Shown one piece after another: positions 27,920 to 36,823 of a stretch of DNA of 64,000 bases. Position 1 is the first letter of the stretch, and the number at the start of each line of letters is the position of its first letter. Origin of the DNA: Hyphomonas adhaerens MHS-3. GTDB lineage: Bacteria > Pseudomonadota > Alphaproteobacteria > Caulobacterales > Hyphomonadaceae. The DNA lies in contig NZ_ARYH01000001.1 of assembly GCF_000685235.1 (NCBI RefSeq), forward strand, positions 992,001-1,056,000, written 5' to 3'. The position numbers and the translations under genes are program-made. The notes beneath the pieces were generated by a model. The model made no database searches. It had not been told where the DNA came from and worked only from the letters and a program-made list of their open reading frames with translations.

Positions 27920-28009
27920 GGTGAGGTGGCCGAGTGGTCGAAGGCGCACGCCTGGAAAGTGTGTAGGCTAGCAATAGTCTCCAGGGTTCGAATCCCTGTC
28001 TCACCGCCA
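27920..28009 (+). tRNA. tRNA-Ser (anticodon GGA)
   Basis: 90 bases including an encoded CCA end. The acceptor stem pairs GGTGAGG with the TCTCACC before the discriminator G. The anticodon arm is CACGC-CTGGAAA-GTGTG with anticodon GGA (reads UCC/UCU). A long variable arm, typical of serine tRNAs, and the T arm GGGTTCGAATCCC follow. No second copy of the 3' end was noticed nearby, so there is no sign of an integrated element. Confidence 0.95.
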
Positions 28010-28201
28010 GCCCTACCTCCGGACAGAGCATGTGACGCCCGCCTGCGCCGAATGCCTTTCACAGGGAAATTCAGCAGATCGGTTGAGGTTACGTTACATT
28101 GCGCAAAATTCCGGCTTGTTATGCCGGTAAAACCACGTTCAATCGCTCTTGCGTATGAAGGGGCTGGCAACTTGGTTTTCCGGATATTTTATCGGCCGTT
28201 G

Positions 28202-29161
28202 ATGGCCTTGTTTGCTTGTGTGCTGTCGCTCACCGGGTGTTTGTCCATGCCGGGCGAGTCGCTGCAGCCGACGCGCCCGACTGCCTCGGTTTCAGCCAGT
28301 ACACCTGATACGGCCGCATCCGGTGAAGCTCCAGACTCTCTGGCGGCGGGGCGCGGGCGGTTCACGCTTGCAGAGTGGGGCGGGCCTGACCTGCCCGTAT
28401 GGACCTATGCGCCGGTCGGACGGGACATAACCGACATGCCAATTGTGATTGTCATGCATGGGGTCGGGCGGGATGCAGACCGGTACCGCGACGAATGGAG
28501 CGCGCTGGCGCAACTGGAAGGGTTTATTGTCGCCGCGCCCGAATTCTCGAAGGCGGATTGGCCGGGCGCTGCAGGTTACAATTTCGGGGCCGTACGAGCA
28601 GCAGGCGGTGTTGAGAGAAGACCGGAAGCGGAGTGGGCATTCTCCGCCATTGAGCCATTGTTCGAAGCCATTGTCGCCCGGACCGGCAGCCGTCAGCACG
28701 ATTATGTTATTTTTGGCCACTCCGCGGGCGCGCAATTCGTGCACAGATTTCTCTTCTTCAAACCCAATGTGCGGGTGAAGCGCTACATCGTGGCCAATGC
28801 GGGCTGGTACACCATGCCGGACTATGATGAGGCCTATCCCTATGGCCTGGCGAAGGCGGATATCCCCGAAAGTAATCTCAAGGCGGCTCTGGCGAAAGAC
28901 GTCGTTGTCCTGCTTGGCACGCAGGATATCGATCCGAACGATCCCAGTCTTCGCCGTTCACCCGAGGCGATGCGCCAGGGCGCATTTCGCTTCGCCAGGG
29001 GGCAGGCTTTCCATGAGGCTGGCAAACAGGCCGCTGCGCGGCTTGGCGTGGATTTCAACTGGCAGATTGCCACGGTGGAGGGAGCGGTCCACTCCAATGG
29101 CCAGATGGCATTCGGTGCTGTGCCACTTATTGTGGATCCAGTGTTTCTGGTTGCACCGTAG
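28202..29161 (+). CDS. Lipoprotein alpha/beta hydrolase
   Basis: 319 residues from the ATG at 28202, which gives a lipoprotein signal with lipobox LTGC (MALFACVLSLTGC). An earlier ATG at 28121 would add 27 residues before the signal; the frame also runs back through tRNA-Ser. Core motifs are IVIVMHGVGRDADRY (oxyanion strand), nucleophile elbow GHSAG in YVIFGHSAGAQF, and a candidate His near the C terminus (GAVHSNGQ). It resembles poly(3-hydroxybutyrate) depolymerase-like or feruloyl esterase-like hydrolases. Function is unknown. Confidence 0.8.
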   Translation: MALFACVLSLTGCLSMPGESLQPTRPTASVSASTPDTAASGEAPDSLAAGRGRFTLAEWGGPDLPVWTYAPVGRDITDMPIVIVMHGVGRDADRYRDEWSALAQLEGFIVAAPEFSKADWPGAAGYNFGAVRAAGGVERRPEAEWAFSAIEPLFEAIVARTGSRQHDYVIFGHSAGAQFVHRFLFFKPNVRVKRYIVANAGWYTMPDYDEAYPYGLAKADIPESNLKAALAKDVVVLLGTQDIDPNDPSLRRSPEAMRQGAFRFARGQAFHEAGKQAAARLGVDFNWQIATVEGAVHSNGQMAFGAVPLIVDPVFLVAP

Positions 29162-29196
29162 ACAGAAGAGAGCCTTCTCGCGCGGGCGTGGGGGTA

Positions 29197-30033
29197 TTAG
29201 GGGAAATTCGCCATGCGGCGCGCATCAGCGGCTGACATGGGTGTCAGGCCGAGATTCCTGAACGCCGCAGCGCACATGCTGACAAGATCCGCATTGTCTT
29301 GCGCAAGAGTGCCATCGGGGCGGTTCAGACCATTTTCGAAACCGACTCGCACATGCCCGCCCAAAGCAGCAGCGGCCGCCAGGATGGAAATCTGCGCCGT
29401 CCCGAACCCGCAAACCGCCCAGTCCGGCAGGGCTTCGCCCTCGGTGTGAAGGGCGCCCATCAGTTTGAGGAAGTCCCGTTGCCAGTCCTCGGGGTGCGGT
29501 GTGTAGCGCCCGATGACCAGAAGAATGAAGGGGTGGGCCTCCGGCACGACACCTTCCGACCAAAAATGGCGGAAGCGCCGGAGGTCTGCTTCATCATACA
29601 GGATATGCTGCAATGCGATGCCTTCGCGCTGACAATCCGAGAGGAATTGCGCGTATGTCTGCACGTCGTCAGCCTGATCGCTTGGGCAGAGCTCCCGGAG
29701 GGCGACAGAGCAGGCTTCCGGACGCACGGCTTCGACCGTGTCGATCTGTTCATCCCGGCTGTAGATCCCGCACGCCTCTGTCGTGATTTGAACGACCAGC
29801 TGGTCACCGACAGCGTCCCGGATCGCCGACACAGCGTCCTGATAGCGGGTCGGGTCCAGGCTGTGCCCGCCCGCCTCATCACGGACATGAAGGTGCAGGA
29901 GGCCTGCGCCTGCCGCAACGATCTCCCGGGCGGTTTGCGCAATCTCTTCAGGCAGGATCGGAAGTGCAGGATGGTCAGCTTGCGTACGGCGGGCGCCATT
30001 CGGGGCCACGCCGATCAGGCGGCGATTGGTCAT
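29197..30033 (-). CDS. Beta-keto acid cleavage enzyme (BKACE, DUF849 family)
   Basis: 278 residues. Family enzymes condense a beta-keto acid with acetyl-CoA, giving acetoacetate and a shortened or altered acyl-CoA; the best-known member cleaves 3-keto-5-aminohexanoate. The zinc site is visible as LLHLHVRD (His 47 and His 49) and Glu 233 in GFENGLNR, with Arg 229 four residues before it as in that enzyme. The start overlaps the aminotransferase stop by four bases, so the two are translated together and the aminotransferase probably feeds it a keto acid. The true substrate is unknown. Confidence 0.9.
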   Translation of the reverse strand: MTNRRLIGVAPNGARRTQADHPALPILPEEIAQTAREIVAAGAGLLHLHVRDEAGGHSLDPTRYQDAVSAIRDAVGDQLVVQITTEACGIYSRDEQIDTVEAVRPEACSVALRELCPSDQADDVQTYAQFLSDCQREGIALQHILYDEADLRRFRHFWSEGVVPEAHPFILLVIGRYTPHPEDWQRDFLKLMGALHTEGEALPDWAVCGFGTAQISILAAAAALGGHVRVGFENGLNRPDGTLAQDNADLVSMCAAAFRNLGLTPMSAADARRMANFP

Positions 30034-31361
30034 GCCACTTCCGCCAGGACGGTGGATATGGCGCGGGCGAGACGGGACGCGACTTGTTCGAGGTCTGACC
30101 GTTCTGCGATGTAAGGCGGGGCGATCAGGATGTGATCGCCGGATCGTCCATCAACGCAGCCGGAATTTGGATAGACGATCAGGTCTTGCGCCATGGCGGC
30201 CTTTTTGATGGCGGCGGCCAGCTTCATCTCGGGCGGGAAGGGGGTCTTGGTTGCTGTATCGCGAACAAGCTCGACCCCGATCAGGAGGCCGCGGCCGCGA
30301 ATCTCCCCGATCATGCCCGTCGGGCCAAGCGCCTGATGGAGCAGATCCACGAGCACAGGATGTAATTCGAGGATGTGCTCAAGCAGGCTCTCCTCTTCAA
30401 TAGTCCGTTGAACGGCAAGGGCGGCTGCGCAGGCGGTCGCATGGCCGATATAGGTGTGTCCGTGCTCGAAATAGCCGGGGCCAGAAACGATCGCATCGTA
30501 AACCTCGCCAGAGGCCAGCACGGCGCCGATGGGCTGGTAACCGCCGCCCAGTCCTTTCGCCATGGTGATGATATCCGGGCGGACATTTTCCTGCTCCACG
30601 GCAAATAGGGAGCCTGTTCGTCCCATGCCGCACATCACTTCATCCGCAATGAACAGGACGCCATAGGTCCGGCAGATTTCCGAGATGCGCTGGAAATAAC
30701 CTGGCGCTGCGGTTACGGCGCCGAGGGTCGCGCCGACAACCGGTTCTGCAATGAAAGCGGCGACATTTTCGGGGCCTGCCGCGAGAATTTCCGCTTCCAG
30801 CTTGTCAGCGGCCCGGCGGCCATAGGCTTCCGGCGTTTCGTCTGCATACTGGTGGCGATAGGCGTAGCACGGATCAATGAACCGGCAAGGTGCGAGAATG
30901 TCGAGATAAGGTGCGCGCCGTCCGGGATTTCCGCTGACCGAAAGCGCGCCGATGGTCGCGCCATGATAGCTCTGATTGCGGGAGATGAAGACGGACCTGG
31001 ATGGCTCTCCGCGCGCGACATGATAGGCGCGGGCGAGCTTGAGGGCCGCTTCCGTTGCTTCAGATCCTCCGGAGCAGAACATGACCCGGGGCGCGTTGAT
31101 GGGCGCGCGGTTCGCCAGAAACTCGGCCAGCTGCTCACTGGGTTCATTGGTGAAAAAGGCCGTGTGGGCAAACGCCATTTTCGACGCTTGCTCGCGGATC
31201 GCTTCAATCACACGCGGATGGCCGTGCCCCAGCGCAGATACAGCGGCGCCGCCGGACGCGTCCAGATAACGCCGGCCATTCGAGGCTTCCAGCCAGACTC
31301 CCTGGCCGCCAATGGCCGTCGGCAGCGAAGCGCCGGGTGAACGGTGAAATATGGATGTCAT
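30030..31361 (-). CDS. Class III (omega-amino acid) PLP-dependent aminotransferase
   Basis: 443 residues. The ATG at 31361 has a strong GGGAGG site six bases upstream, which decides it over an in-frame ATG at 31388. Class III marks: SGGSEATEAALKLAR phosphate-binding segment, NQSYHGAT, FIADEVMCGMGRTG with Asp 240 that binds the pyridine nitrogen, and ITMAKGLGGGYQPIG with the Schiff-base Lys 269. Class III enzymes usually act on beta-, gamma- or omega-amino groups with pyruvate or oxoglutarate. Coupled to BKACE, a beta-amino acid to beta-keto acid step is plausible. It is divergent from the LysR gene. Confidence 0.92.
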   Translation of the reverse strand: MTSIFHRSPGASLPTAIGGQGVWLEASNGRRYLDASGGAAVSALGHGHPRVIEAIREQASKMAFAHTAFFTNEPSEQLAEFLANRAPINAPRVMFCSGGSEATEAALKLARAYHVARGEPSRSVFISRNQSYHGATIGALSVSGNPGRRAPYLDILAPCRFIDPCYAYRHQYADETPEAYGRRAADKLEAEILAAGPENVAAFIAEPVVGATLGAVTAAPGYFQRISEICRTYGVLFIADEVMCGMGRTGSLFAVEQENVRPDIITMAKGLGGGYQPIGAVLASGEVYDAIVSGPGYFEHGHTYIGHATACAAALAVQRTIEEESLLEHILELHPVLVDLLHQALGPTGMIGEIRGRGLLIGVELVRDTATKTPFPPEMKLAAAIKKAAMAQDLIVYPNSGCVDGRSGDHILIAPPYIAERSDLEQVASRLARAISTVLAEVA

Positions 31362-31402
31362 GGCTACCTCCCTGATTTGGCTGGACATAGGCTCAGGACC
31401 AG

Positions 31403-31417
31403 GTATTCGTCAAATAC
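31403..31417. promoter_or_regulatory. Candidate LysR-type binding box
   Basis: GTATT-CGTCA-AATAC, a perfect dyad that contains the T-N11-A pattern of LysR-type boxes, placed between the divergent aminotransferase (start 31361) and lysR (start 31458) genes. An AT-rich stretch follows it. The TATTCGT half recurs in the dyad at 32412-32437. Confidence 0.5.
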
Positions 31418-31457
31418 AAGAAATTTCCATATGTATAGATATTGGTTATGGTGTGAT

Positions 31458-32408
31458 ATGCTCAGCTACCGGCAGGTCGAAGTCTTCCACGCGATTATGA
31501 TGGCGGGCAGCGTCAGTGGCGCGGCCGAGCGGCTCGGGCTCTCGCAGCCCTCCGTGTCCAAGACACTACAGACAATGGAGTATGACCTCGGCTATTTGCT
31601 GTTCGACCGGATCAAGGGCCGGCTGCAGCCAACCGAGGAAGCGCGGGCGCTTCTGCAGGAGGCCGAGCGGGCCCGTGAGGCATTGCAGGATGTGCGGTCG
31701 TTCGCGCGCAGACTACGCCACGGCGAGGACAGCAAGCTGCGGGTGACCGCAACGCCCGCCCTTGGCCTGCAAGTGCTGCCGGAAGCCGTCTCACGATTCC
31801 GCGAATTGCAGCCGCGAAGCCTGTTCGACATCTCCACCCACCATTCGGGGGCTATCCTCGATACCATTTCCCGCAAGAGTTTTGGCTTCGATGTCGGTTT
31901 CACCTTCGGGGCCGAAGGGGCAGAATCGCCGGTGGGATCTGTAGAGATCGGCTCAGTTTCGCTTGCATGCGTCGCCAAGCGTGGCGTCCTCGACAATTAC
32001 CCGGAAGAGATTGGCCTCGAGGATCTGGCGTCCCTGCCAGTCATCAGCCTGCATGAGAGCGAACCGCTCGGCCGGCTGCTCGCAGAGAAGGCTCGCGAAC
32101 TCGGACTGACCCTGGATACCCAGATACGAGTCCAGACTTATGGAATCGCCTGTGCGCTCGCCGAGCGTGGAGGCGGGCTTGCCATTGTCGATGCGATGAC
32201 CGCAGTCGGTCATGCGCAGAATAATCCCGCCGTTGATCTTCGCCGTTTCGATGCGAGCTTGTCCCTGCCGGTGACCGCTATCTACCCGCTCGCGCGCGGA
32301 TTGCCTGTAAACACAAGGCGGTTCGTCGATGCATTCGCCGAGGTGCTTGATGAGAAGCATGCGAGCTTCCTCGACCGGTCAGCCATAAATCCGGATATGG
32401 ATATATAA
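31458..32408 (+). CDS. LysR-family transcriptional regulator
   Basis: 316 residues from the ATG at 31458; the longer in-frame start at 31344 overlaps the aminotransferase gene and its promoter and is rejected. Residues 1-60 are the winged HTH (MLSYRQVEVFHAIMMAGSVS, GAAERLGLSQPSVSKTLQTM). Residues about 90-300 are the periplasmic-binding-protein-like effector domain. It lies between the divergent BKACE/aminotransferase pair and the TonB receptor-peptidase operon and probably controls one or both. The effector is unknown. Confidence 0.92.
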   Translation: MLSYRQVEVFHAIMMAGSVSGAAERLGLSQPSVSKTLQTMEYDLGYLLFDRIKGRLQPTEEARALLQEAERAREALQDVRSFARRLRHGEDSKLRVTATPALGLQVLPEAVSRFRELQPRSLFDISTHHSGAILDTISRKSFGFDVGFTFGAEGAESPVGSVEIGSVSLACVAKRGVLDNYPEEIGLEDLASLPVISLHESEPLGRLLAEKARELGLTLDTQIRVQTYGIACALAERGGGLAIVDAMTAVGHAQNNPAVDLRRFDASLSLPVTAIYPLARGLPVNTRRFVDAFAEVLDEKHASFLDRSAINPDMDI

Positions 32409-32411
32409 CTA

Positions 32412-32437
32412 AAACGAATAAGATTTTCTATTCGTTT
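32412..32437. promoter_or_regulatory. 9-bp dyad upstream of the TonB receptor operon
   Basis: AAACGAATA and TATTCGTTT are exact inverted repeats around an 8-base A/T-rich spacer. The dyad starts 4 bp after the lysR stop and abuts a candidate -35 box, a usual place for a LysR-type activator. It could also be a weak lysR terminator. Confidence 0.45.
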
Positions 32438-32464
32438 GTCTTGAGTTATGGGTGTCCGTGATAG
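32436..32464 (+). promoter_or_regulatory. Candidate promoter of the receptor-peptidase-GGT operon
   Basis: TTGTCT (32436-32441) and TGATAG (32459-32464) spaced by 17 bases, about 70 bp before the receptor start. The match to consensus is partial, as expected for an activator-dependent promoter. Confidence 0.35.
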
Positions 32465-32533
32465 GACGTGCCCCGGATACGAAAAGAGCAGGGCCGGCCT
32501 CGACAGACTTAATGCGGGGAAGGATCCACAAAA

Positions 32534-35497
32534 ATGAAGATTGTAAGACCAGCACTGCGTGCATTGCTCGTTGCCGGCGTGGCCGGTTCGGCGCTGACTG
32601 CGGTGGCACAGGAAACCGGTACAACTCCAACCGGAGAGGAAACGCGCGTCGAGGACAAGATTGTCGTCGTCGGCTCATACATTCAGGGCGTGGGAGACTC
32701 CGGCGCGCTACCGGTCACCGTTCTGAATCGCGAAGAACTGGATGTCACCGGCGCCTTGTCTACCGGCGACCTGCTGGTGAACATTCCGTCTGTCGGCGAC
32801 ATCGAATTCACCGACGGGAACACCGGCACAAACGGAGCTCGCGGCGATGTCACCGGCATCAATCTGCGCGGCCTGGGATCAGGCCGGTCGCTGGTTCTCG
32901 TCAATGGCCGCCGCATCACGGGTCACCCGCAGTCCGAAGCAGTCGACGGCGTTCCGGTGACCTTCTTCAACGTGAACACCGTTCCCTCGACACTGATCGA
33001 GCGGGTCGAAGTGCTGCGCGACGGCGCATCGGCCCTTTATGGTTCCGATGCAATTGCGGGCGTCGTGAACCTGTCGCTGTTCGGTGATTATGATGAAACC
33101 TACATCACCACCCAGTATGGTGCATCGACTGAGACCGATTTTGCTGAGTATTCGATCGGCGGCCGTACCGGCTTCGAGTTCAATGGCGGCCGGACGCACC
33201 TGACCATCGGCGGCAGCTACTATGGCCGTGACCCGGTCGAGGCGTGCGATGTCAGCGAATGGAATTGCAATCTCGACCGGCGCGACATGCTGCCGGAAGC
33301 CTGGCAGGGTGATACGCAGTTCGACAACCGGTCGACGATCGGTCCCTATGGCCGCTTCCAGGTGGGCGTCCTCAATCCGGACGGCACATTTGACGGAACG
33401 GCCGTTGCTCAAGACGGCACCAACCTGACTACGTCATCCGGCGTGTTCCATATGCAGCCGGATGATTTTCCGGGCAGCCGCGCCTCCATTGGCGGCGGTG
33501 TGTCGATTGACGATGGCTCGCAGGACCGCGATCTGCGCTACAATTTCGCCGAATCGCAGCGCCTGATCCCGGACTCGACCCGCTTTAACCTCGCCGCGAC
33601 TTTCTCGCATGAGCTTAATAGCGGGGTCGAGCTGTTCGGCGAGGCCATGTACTACGAGTCGGATTCGACCACCCAGCGCGCAGCCGGCCCGTTCGACCAG
33701 TCGCTCGCGCTGATCATTGTGCCGGCTTCGAACTACTACAACCCGTTCGGCGCTGTTGGCAGCCCGAACCGCCTGCCGGATATTAATGCGCCTGCGGAAG
33801 GGCTCGACATTGTGATCCAGGGCTATCGGCCGCTGGAAATGGGTCCGCGGATCATCAAGGTGGAGCAGGACCTTTACCGCCTGCTCGGTGGTGCACGCTG
33901 GGACTGGAGCGGCTGGAACGTCGAAACGGCGCTCGGCTATTCCGAAGCCACGGCACGCGATGAGGAATTCAACCGGATTTCAAAAACGCTGCTGCAGGAC
34001 CAGATCTCCCTCAGCACGCCGGATGCCTTCAATCCGTTCGGCGGCCCCGATGTGAACTCCGCAAGCGTCCTTCAGGCGGTCCGCGTGAGTTCGGTGCGCT
34101 ACGGCGAATCATCACTGCTGACGTGGGATGCGAAGGCAACCCGTGACGACCTCTTCTCACTTCCGGGCGGCGATGTCGGCATCGCGGTGGGTATCGATTA
34201 TCGCAGCGAGGAGATTTCTGAAGACAGCGATCCGCGTCTCGATGGCACAATTCAGTTCACGAATGGCGCCATTCCGGACGAGAGCGATCTTGTCGGCGTG
34301 TCGGCGACCCGCGACTTCAGCGGCGACCGGGACGTCTGGTCGGCCTTCACGGAACTGTCTATCCCGATTGTCGGTGAGGGCAACCGCGTGCCGGGCATCT
34401 ATGCTCTCGACCTCCAGCTGGCAGCCCGGTTCGAGGACTCCTCAGACTTCGGCGACACATTCAATCCGAAGATCTCCGGTCACTGGTTCCTGACGCCGGG
34501 GCTTTCTGTTCGGGCAGCTTATGGCGAAGGCTTCCGGGCGCCGAACCTCGTCCAGATCAATCAGGGCACGATCACCCGCCGGAACCAGGGTGATGCCGAC
34601 CTGTATCGTGAGGACGTCGTCGGTACGCCGAATGATGTTGGCGATACGTATCGCCCATCGGTCCGCGAGGGTAATCCTGACCTGGAAGCTGAAGAGAGCG
34701 AAAGCCGCGTTCTCGGCGTTATCTTCCAGCCGGTGGAGGGGCCGCTCGACGGCCTGCGCGTCTCGCTCGACTACTGGAGTGTCGAAACCACCAATGCGAT
34801 CACAACGCTCGGCGTCGACCGTCTTCTGGATGACGACTTTGCCAGCCTGATCGCCGGTGGAGCAGGTAGCCCGAATGTTATCCGGGGTGGACTGACGCAG
34901 GAGGATATCGACGCCTTCGCAGCCTACAATCTGGCGAATCCTTCCGACCAGCGCATGGCCGTTGGTGAAGTGCTCTACGTGATCGACGGATACGTCAATC
35001 TCGATGGGCGCGAGGTTGCCGGCTACGATATTGCGGCGTCCTATGATTTCGATACCAATTCGCTCGGCGATTTCGCAATCGGCGCGTCGGCGACAAAGAT
35101 CGAAACCTATGAGGAAACGCGCGACGGATCCGTGTTCGATGAGTTGCGCCGCAATGGCAATCCGGAATGGCGGGGCAGCCTGTTCGCCCGCTGGAACAAT
35201 GGCCCATGGAAAGCCGGCGCCCAGTTGCGCTATGTTTCGGATGTCTATGACAGCAGTGCCACCAATGATGACACCGGAGATGTCTGGGAAGTGGATAGCT
35301 GGACGAGCGTCAACGGATATGTCGGTTACGGTTTCGAAGGAGAGGGCAGCATCCTGTCAGGCGGCGATGTCCGGCTGGGCGTGCGCAATCTGTTCGACGA
35401 GCTTCCTCCGAAAGCAGACGAATCCGCTGGCTATCTCTCCGGCCTCTACTCGGTAGAAGGGCGTGTCGTCTATCTGCAGCTTTCCAAAACCTTCTAA
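32534..35497 (+). CDS. TonB-dependent receptor (large, 987 residues)
   Basis: Outer-membrane active importer. Signal peptide MKIVRPALRALLVAGVAGSA to about AVAQ, TonB-box-like region with RVEDKIVVVGS, plug domain (about 45-165) with NIPSVGDIEF, INLRGLGSGRSLVLVNGRR and VEVLRDGASALYGSDAIAGV, then a beta barrel ending in the C-terminal aromatic residue VVYLQLSKTF. It has the length and plug signature of the Caulobacter/xanthomonad nutrient receptors. Downstream, two exported lipoprotein peptidases suggest a peptide or gamma-glutamyl substrate. A ribosome-binding site AAGGA precedes the ATG. Confidence 0.93.
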   Translation: MKIVRPALRALLVAGVAGSALTAVAQETGTTPTGEETRVEDKIVVVGSYIQGVGDSGALPVTVLNREELDVTGALSTGDLLVNIPSVGDIEFTDGNTGTNGARGDVTGINLRGLGSGRSLVLVNGRRITGHPQSEAVDGVPVTFFNVNTVPSTLIERVEVLRDGASALYGSDAIAGVVNLSLFGDYDETYITTQYGASTETDFAEYSIGGRTGFEFNGGRTHLTIGGSYYGRDPVEACDVSEWNCNLDRRDMLPEAWQGDTQFDNRSTIGPYGRFQVGVLNPDGTFDGTAVAQDGTNLTTSSGVFHMQPDDFPGSRASIGGGVSIDDGSQDRDLRYNFAESQRLIPDSTRFNLAATFSHELNSGVELFGEAMYYESDSTTQRAAGPFDQSLALIIVPASNYYNPFGAVGSPNRLPDINAPAEGLDIVIQGYRPLEMGPRIIKVEQDLYRLLGGARWDWSGWNVETALGYSEATARDEEFNRISKTLLQDQISLSTPDAFNPFGGPDVNSASVLQAVRVSSVRYGESSLLTWDAKATRDDLFSLPGGDVGIAVGIDYRSEEISEDSDPRLDGTIQFTNGAIPDESDLVGVSATRDFSGDRDVWSAFTELSIPIVGEGNRVPGIYALDLQLAARFEDSSDFGDTFNPKISGHWFLTPGLSVRAAYGEGFRAPNLVQINQGTITRRNQGDADLYREDVVGTPNDVGDTYRPSVREGNPDLEAEESESRVLGVIFQPVEGPLDGLRVSLDYWSVETTNAITTLGVDRLLDDDFASLIAGGAGSPNVIRGGLTQEDIDAFAAYNLANPSDQRMAVGEVLYVIDGYVNLDGREVAGYDIAASYDFDTNSLGDFAIGASATKIETYEETRDGSVFDELRRNGNPEWRGSLFARWNNGPWKAGAQLRYVSDVYDSSATNDDTGDVWEVDSWTSVNGYVGYGFEGEGSILSGGDVRLGVRNLFDELPPKADESAGYLSGLYSVEGRVVYLQLSKTF

Positions 35498-35515
35498 GGG
35501 GATTGGAGACAGGTT

Positions 35516-35541
35516 CGGCCGGGGTGACGCGATCCCGGCCG
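35516..35541 (+). terminator. Intercistronic hairpin after the TonB receptor gene
   Basis: CGGCCGGG and CCCGGCCG enclose a 10-base loop, 18 bp after the receptor stop and 46 bp before the M14 gene. No T-tract follows. A partial terminator or 3'-stabilising hairpin that keeps receptor levels above the downstream enzymes is likely. Confidence 0.5.
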
Positions 35542-35587
35542 GACACCTTTACGCATGTTCGTTGTCCGTTCGGAGAGAGGTACCTCC

Positions 35588-36823
35588 ATGGCCATGCTGA
35601 CGCCTTCAGTATTACTGCGGACCATCGGCAGCCTTTTCGGACTTGCGCTGGCCGCGGGTTGTGTGACGGCAGGCTCGTCCGGGCCTGAAAGTATCGGAGC
35701 CTTTCAGCTCGGACCGGTCTGTGCCTATGAGTCCCTCCGCTTTGATGGATCCATCGGGACGGGCCGCCTCAATGGCTGCCGTCGCGATGGCCCAGAGACT
35801 TTTACATTGTATATCCATCCGGAAGACGCGCCGATCAATCCGAGCAGCTGGTACGCGTTCAGCCTGACAAGCGACACTCAGACCCATCTCGACCTGACAC
35901 TGGCCTATGCGCACGGACGCCACCGCTACGCACCGCATATCAGCAGTGATGGCGGGCAGACCTGGCGCACGATCGATATGGTCGAAGGCGCGGACACGGA
36001 TCGGGCACGCTTTGGACTGGACATCGCTCCGGGTACGACACTTATCAGCGCACAGCCGCGCAGAAACCTGGCAGATCGCCAGGCGTGGATCGACGGGATC
36101 GCGGCCATGCCCGGCGTCACCCGCACGCGATACGGCACTTCCGAGCAGGGGAGATCGCTCGAAGGGCTGGAATTTGGCGCTGAGGACAAGCCCGCACTCA
36201 TCCTGACTGGTGGGCAACACCCCCCTGAAGTGCGCGGCGCAATCGCGATGGAGAGTTTTGTCGAGCGTCTGCTCGAAGACGATATGCTTGCCCGCGCGTT
36301 TCGCGAACAGTTCCGCGTCGTTCTCGGTCCGGTAATCAATCCGGACGGGATTGCCGAAGGTCACTGGCGGCACAATTCGCGCGGCGTCGATGTGAACCGC
36401 GACTGGGGGCCGTTTACACAGGCCGAGACCCGCAGCTTTAAGGAATGGATCGACGGCCGGGTTTTCCCCATCGCCTTGCTTGATTTTCACGGCACCTGGA
36501 ACAGCGTCCTGTACACTTCGCCGGATGAAGGCGAAGGAGACCGCAACTGGTTTCCCGGGGCCTTTCATGCCAGCCTGGCCGAGGTGCTTGGTGAGGATGC
36601 GCCGGCGCGCGTGCAGGGGCACAATGCCGGCAGCAGCGTCGCCAAGAACTGGTTTCACGAGACCTATGCGATCCCCACTATAACGTATGAAGTCGGTGAT
36701 GCTGTGCCGCTTGAGGCAGTGCTGTCCAGAGCCCGGCTGAGTGCAGAAATCACCATGCGGCTCCTCTTGGAAGGACCGCCGGACCAACCCGATGATGCCC
36801 AGGATGGAGAAATCCCGAAATGA
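35588..36823 (+). CDS. M14-family zinc carboxypeptidase lipoprotein
   Basis: 411 residues from the ATG at 35588, which follows an AGAGAGG site; lipobox LAAGC (Cys 25). Residues 40-170 form an N-terminal beta domain as in AGBL-type carboxypeptidases. The catalytic domain has the zinc ligands His 211 and Glu 214 (GGQHPPEVRG) and His 301 (LLDFHGTW), the substrate-binding NSRGVDVNRDW segment and the catalytic Glu 368 in ITYEVGD. It should hydrolyse C-terminal or side-chain amino acids in the periplasm or at the outer membrane. The stop overlaps the gamma-glutamyltransferase start by four bases. Confidence 0.88.
   Translation: MAMLTPSVLLRTIGSLFGLALAAGCVTAGSSGPESIGAFQLGPVCAYESLRFDGSIGTGRLNGCRRDGPETFTLYIHPEDAPINPSSWYAFSLTSDTQTHLDLTLAYAHGRHRYAPHISSDGGQTWRTIDMVEGADTDRARFGLDIAPGTTLISAQPRRNLADRQAWIDGIAAMPGVTRTRYGTSEQGRSLEGLEFGAEDKPALILTGGQHPPEVRGAIAMESFVERLLEDDMLARAFREQFRVVLGPVINPDGIAEGHWRHNSRGVDVNRDWGPFTQAETRSFKEWIDGRVFPIALLDFHGTWNSVLYTSPDEGEGDRNWFPGAFHASLAEVLGEDAPARVQGHNAGSSVAKNWFHETYAIPTITYEVGDAVPLEAVLSRARLSAEITMRLLLEGPPDQPDDAQDGEIPK

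Noticed and set aside
27920-28009. tRNA-Ser as attachment site of an integrated element
   Set aside because: No integrase or repeated tRNA 3' end is seen within the following 20 kb.
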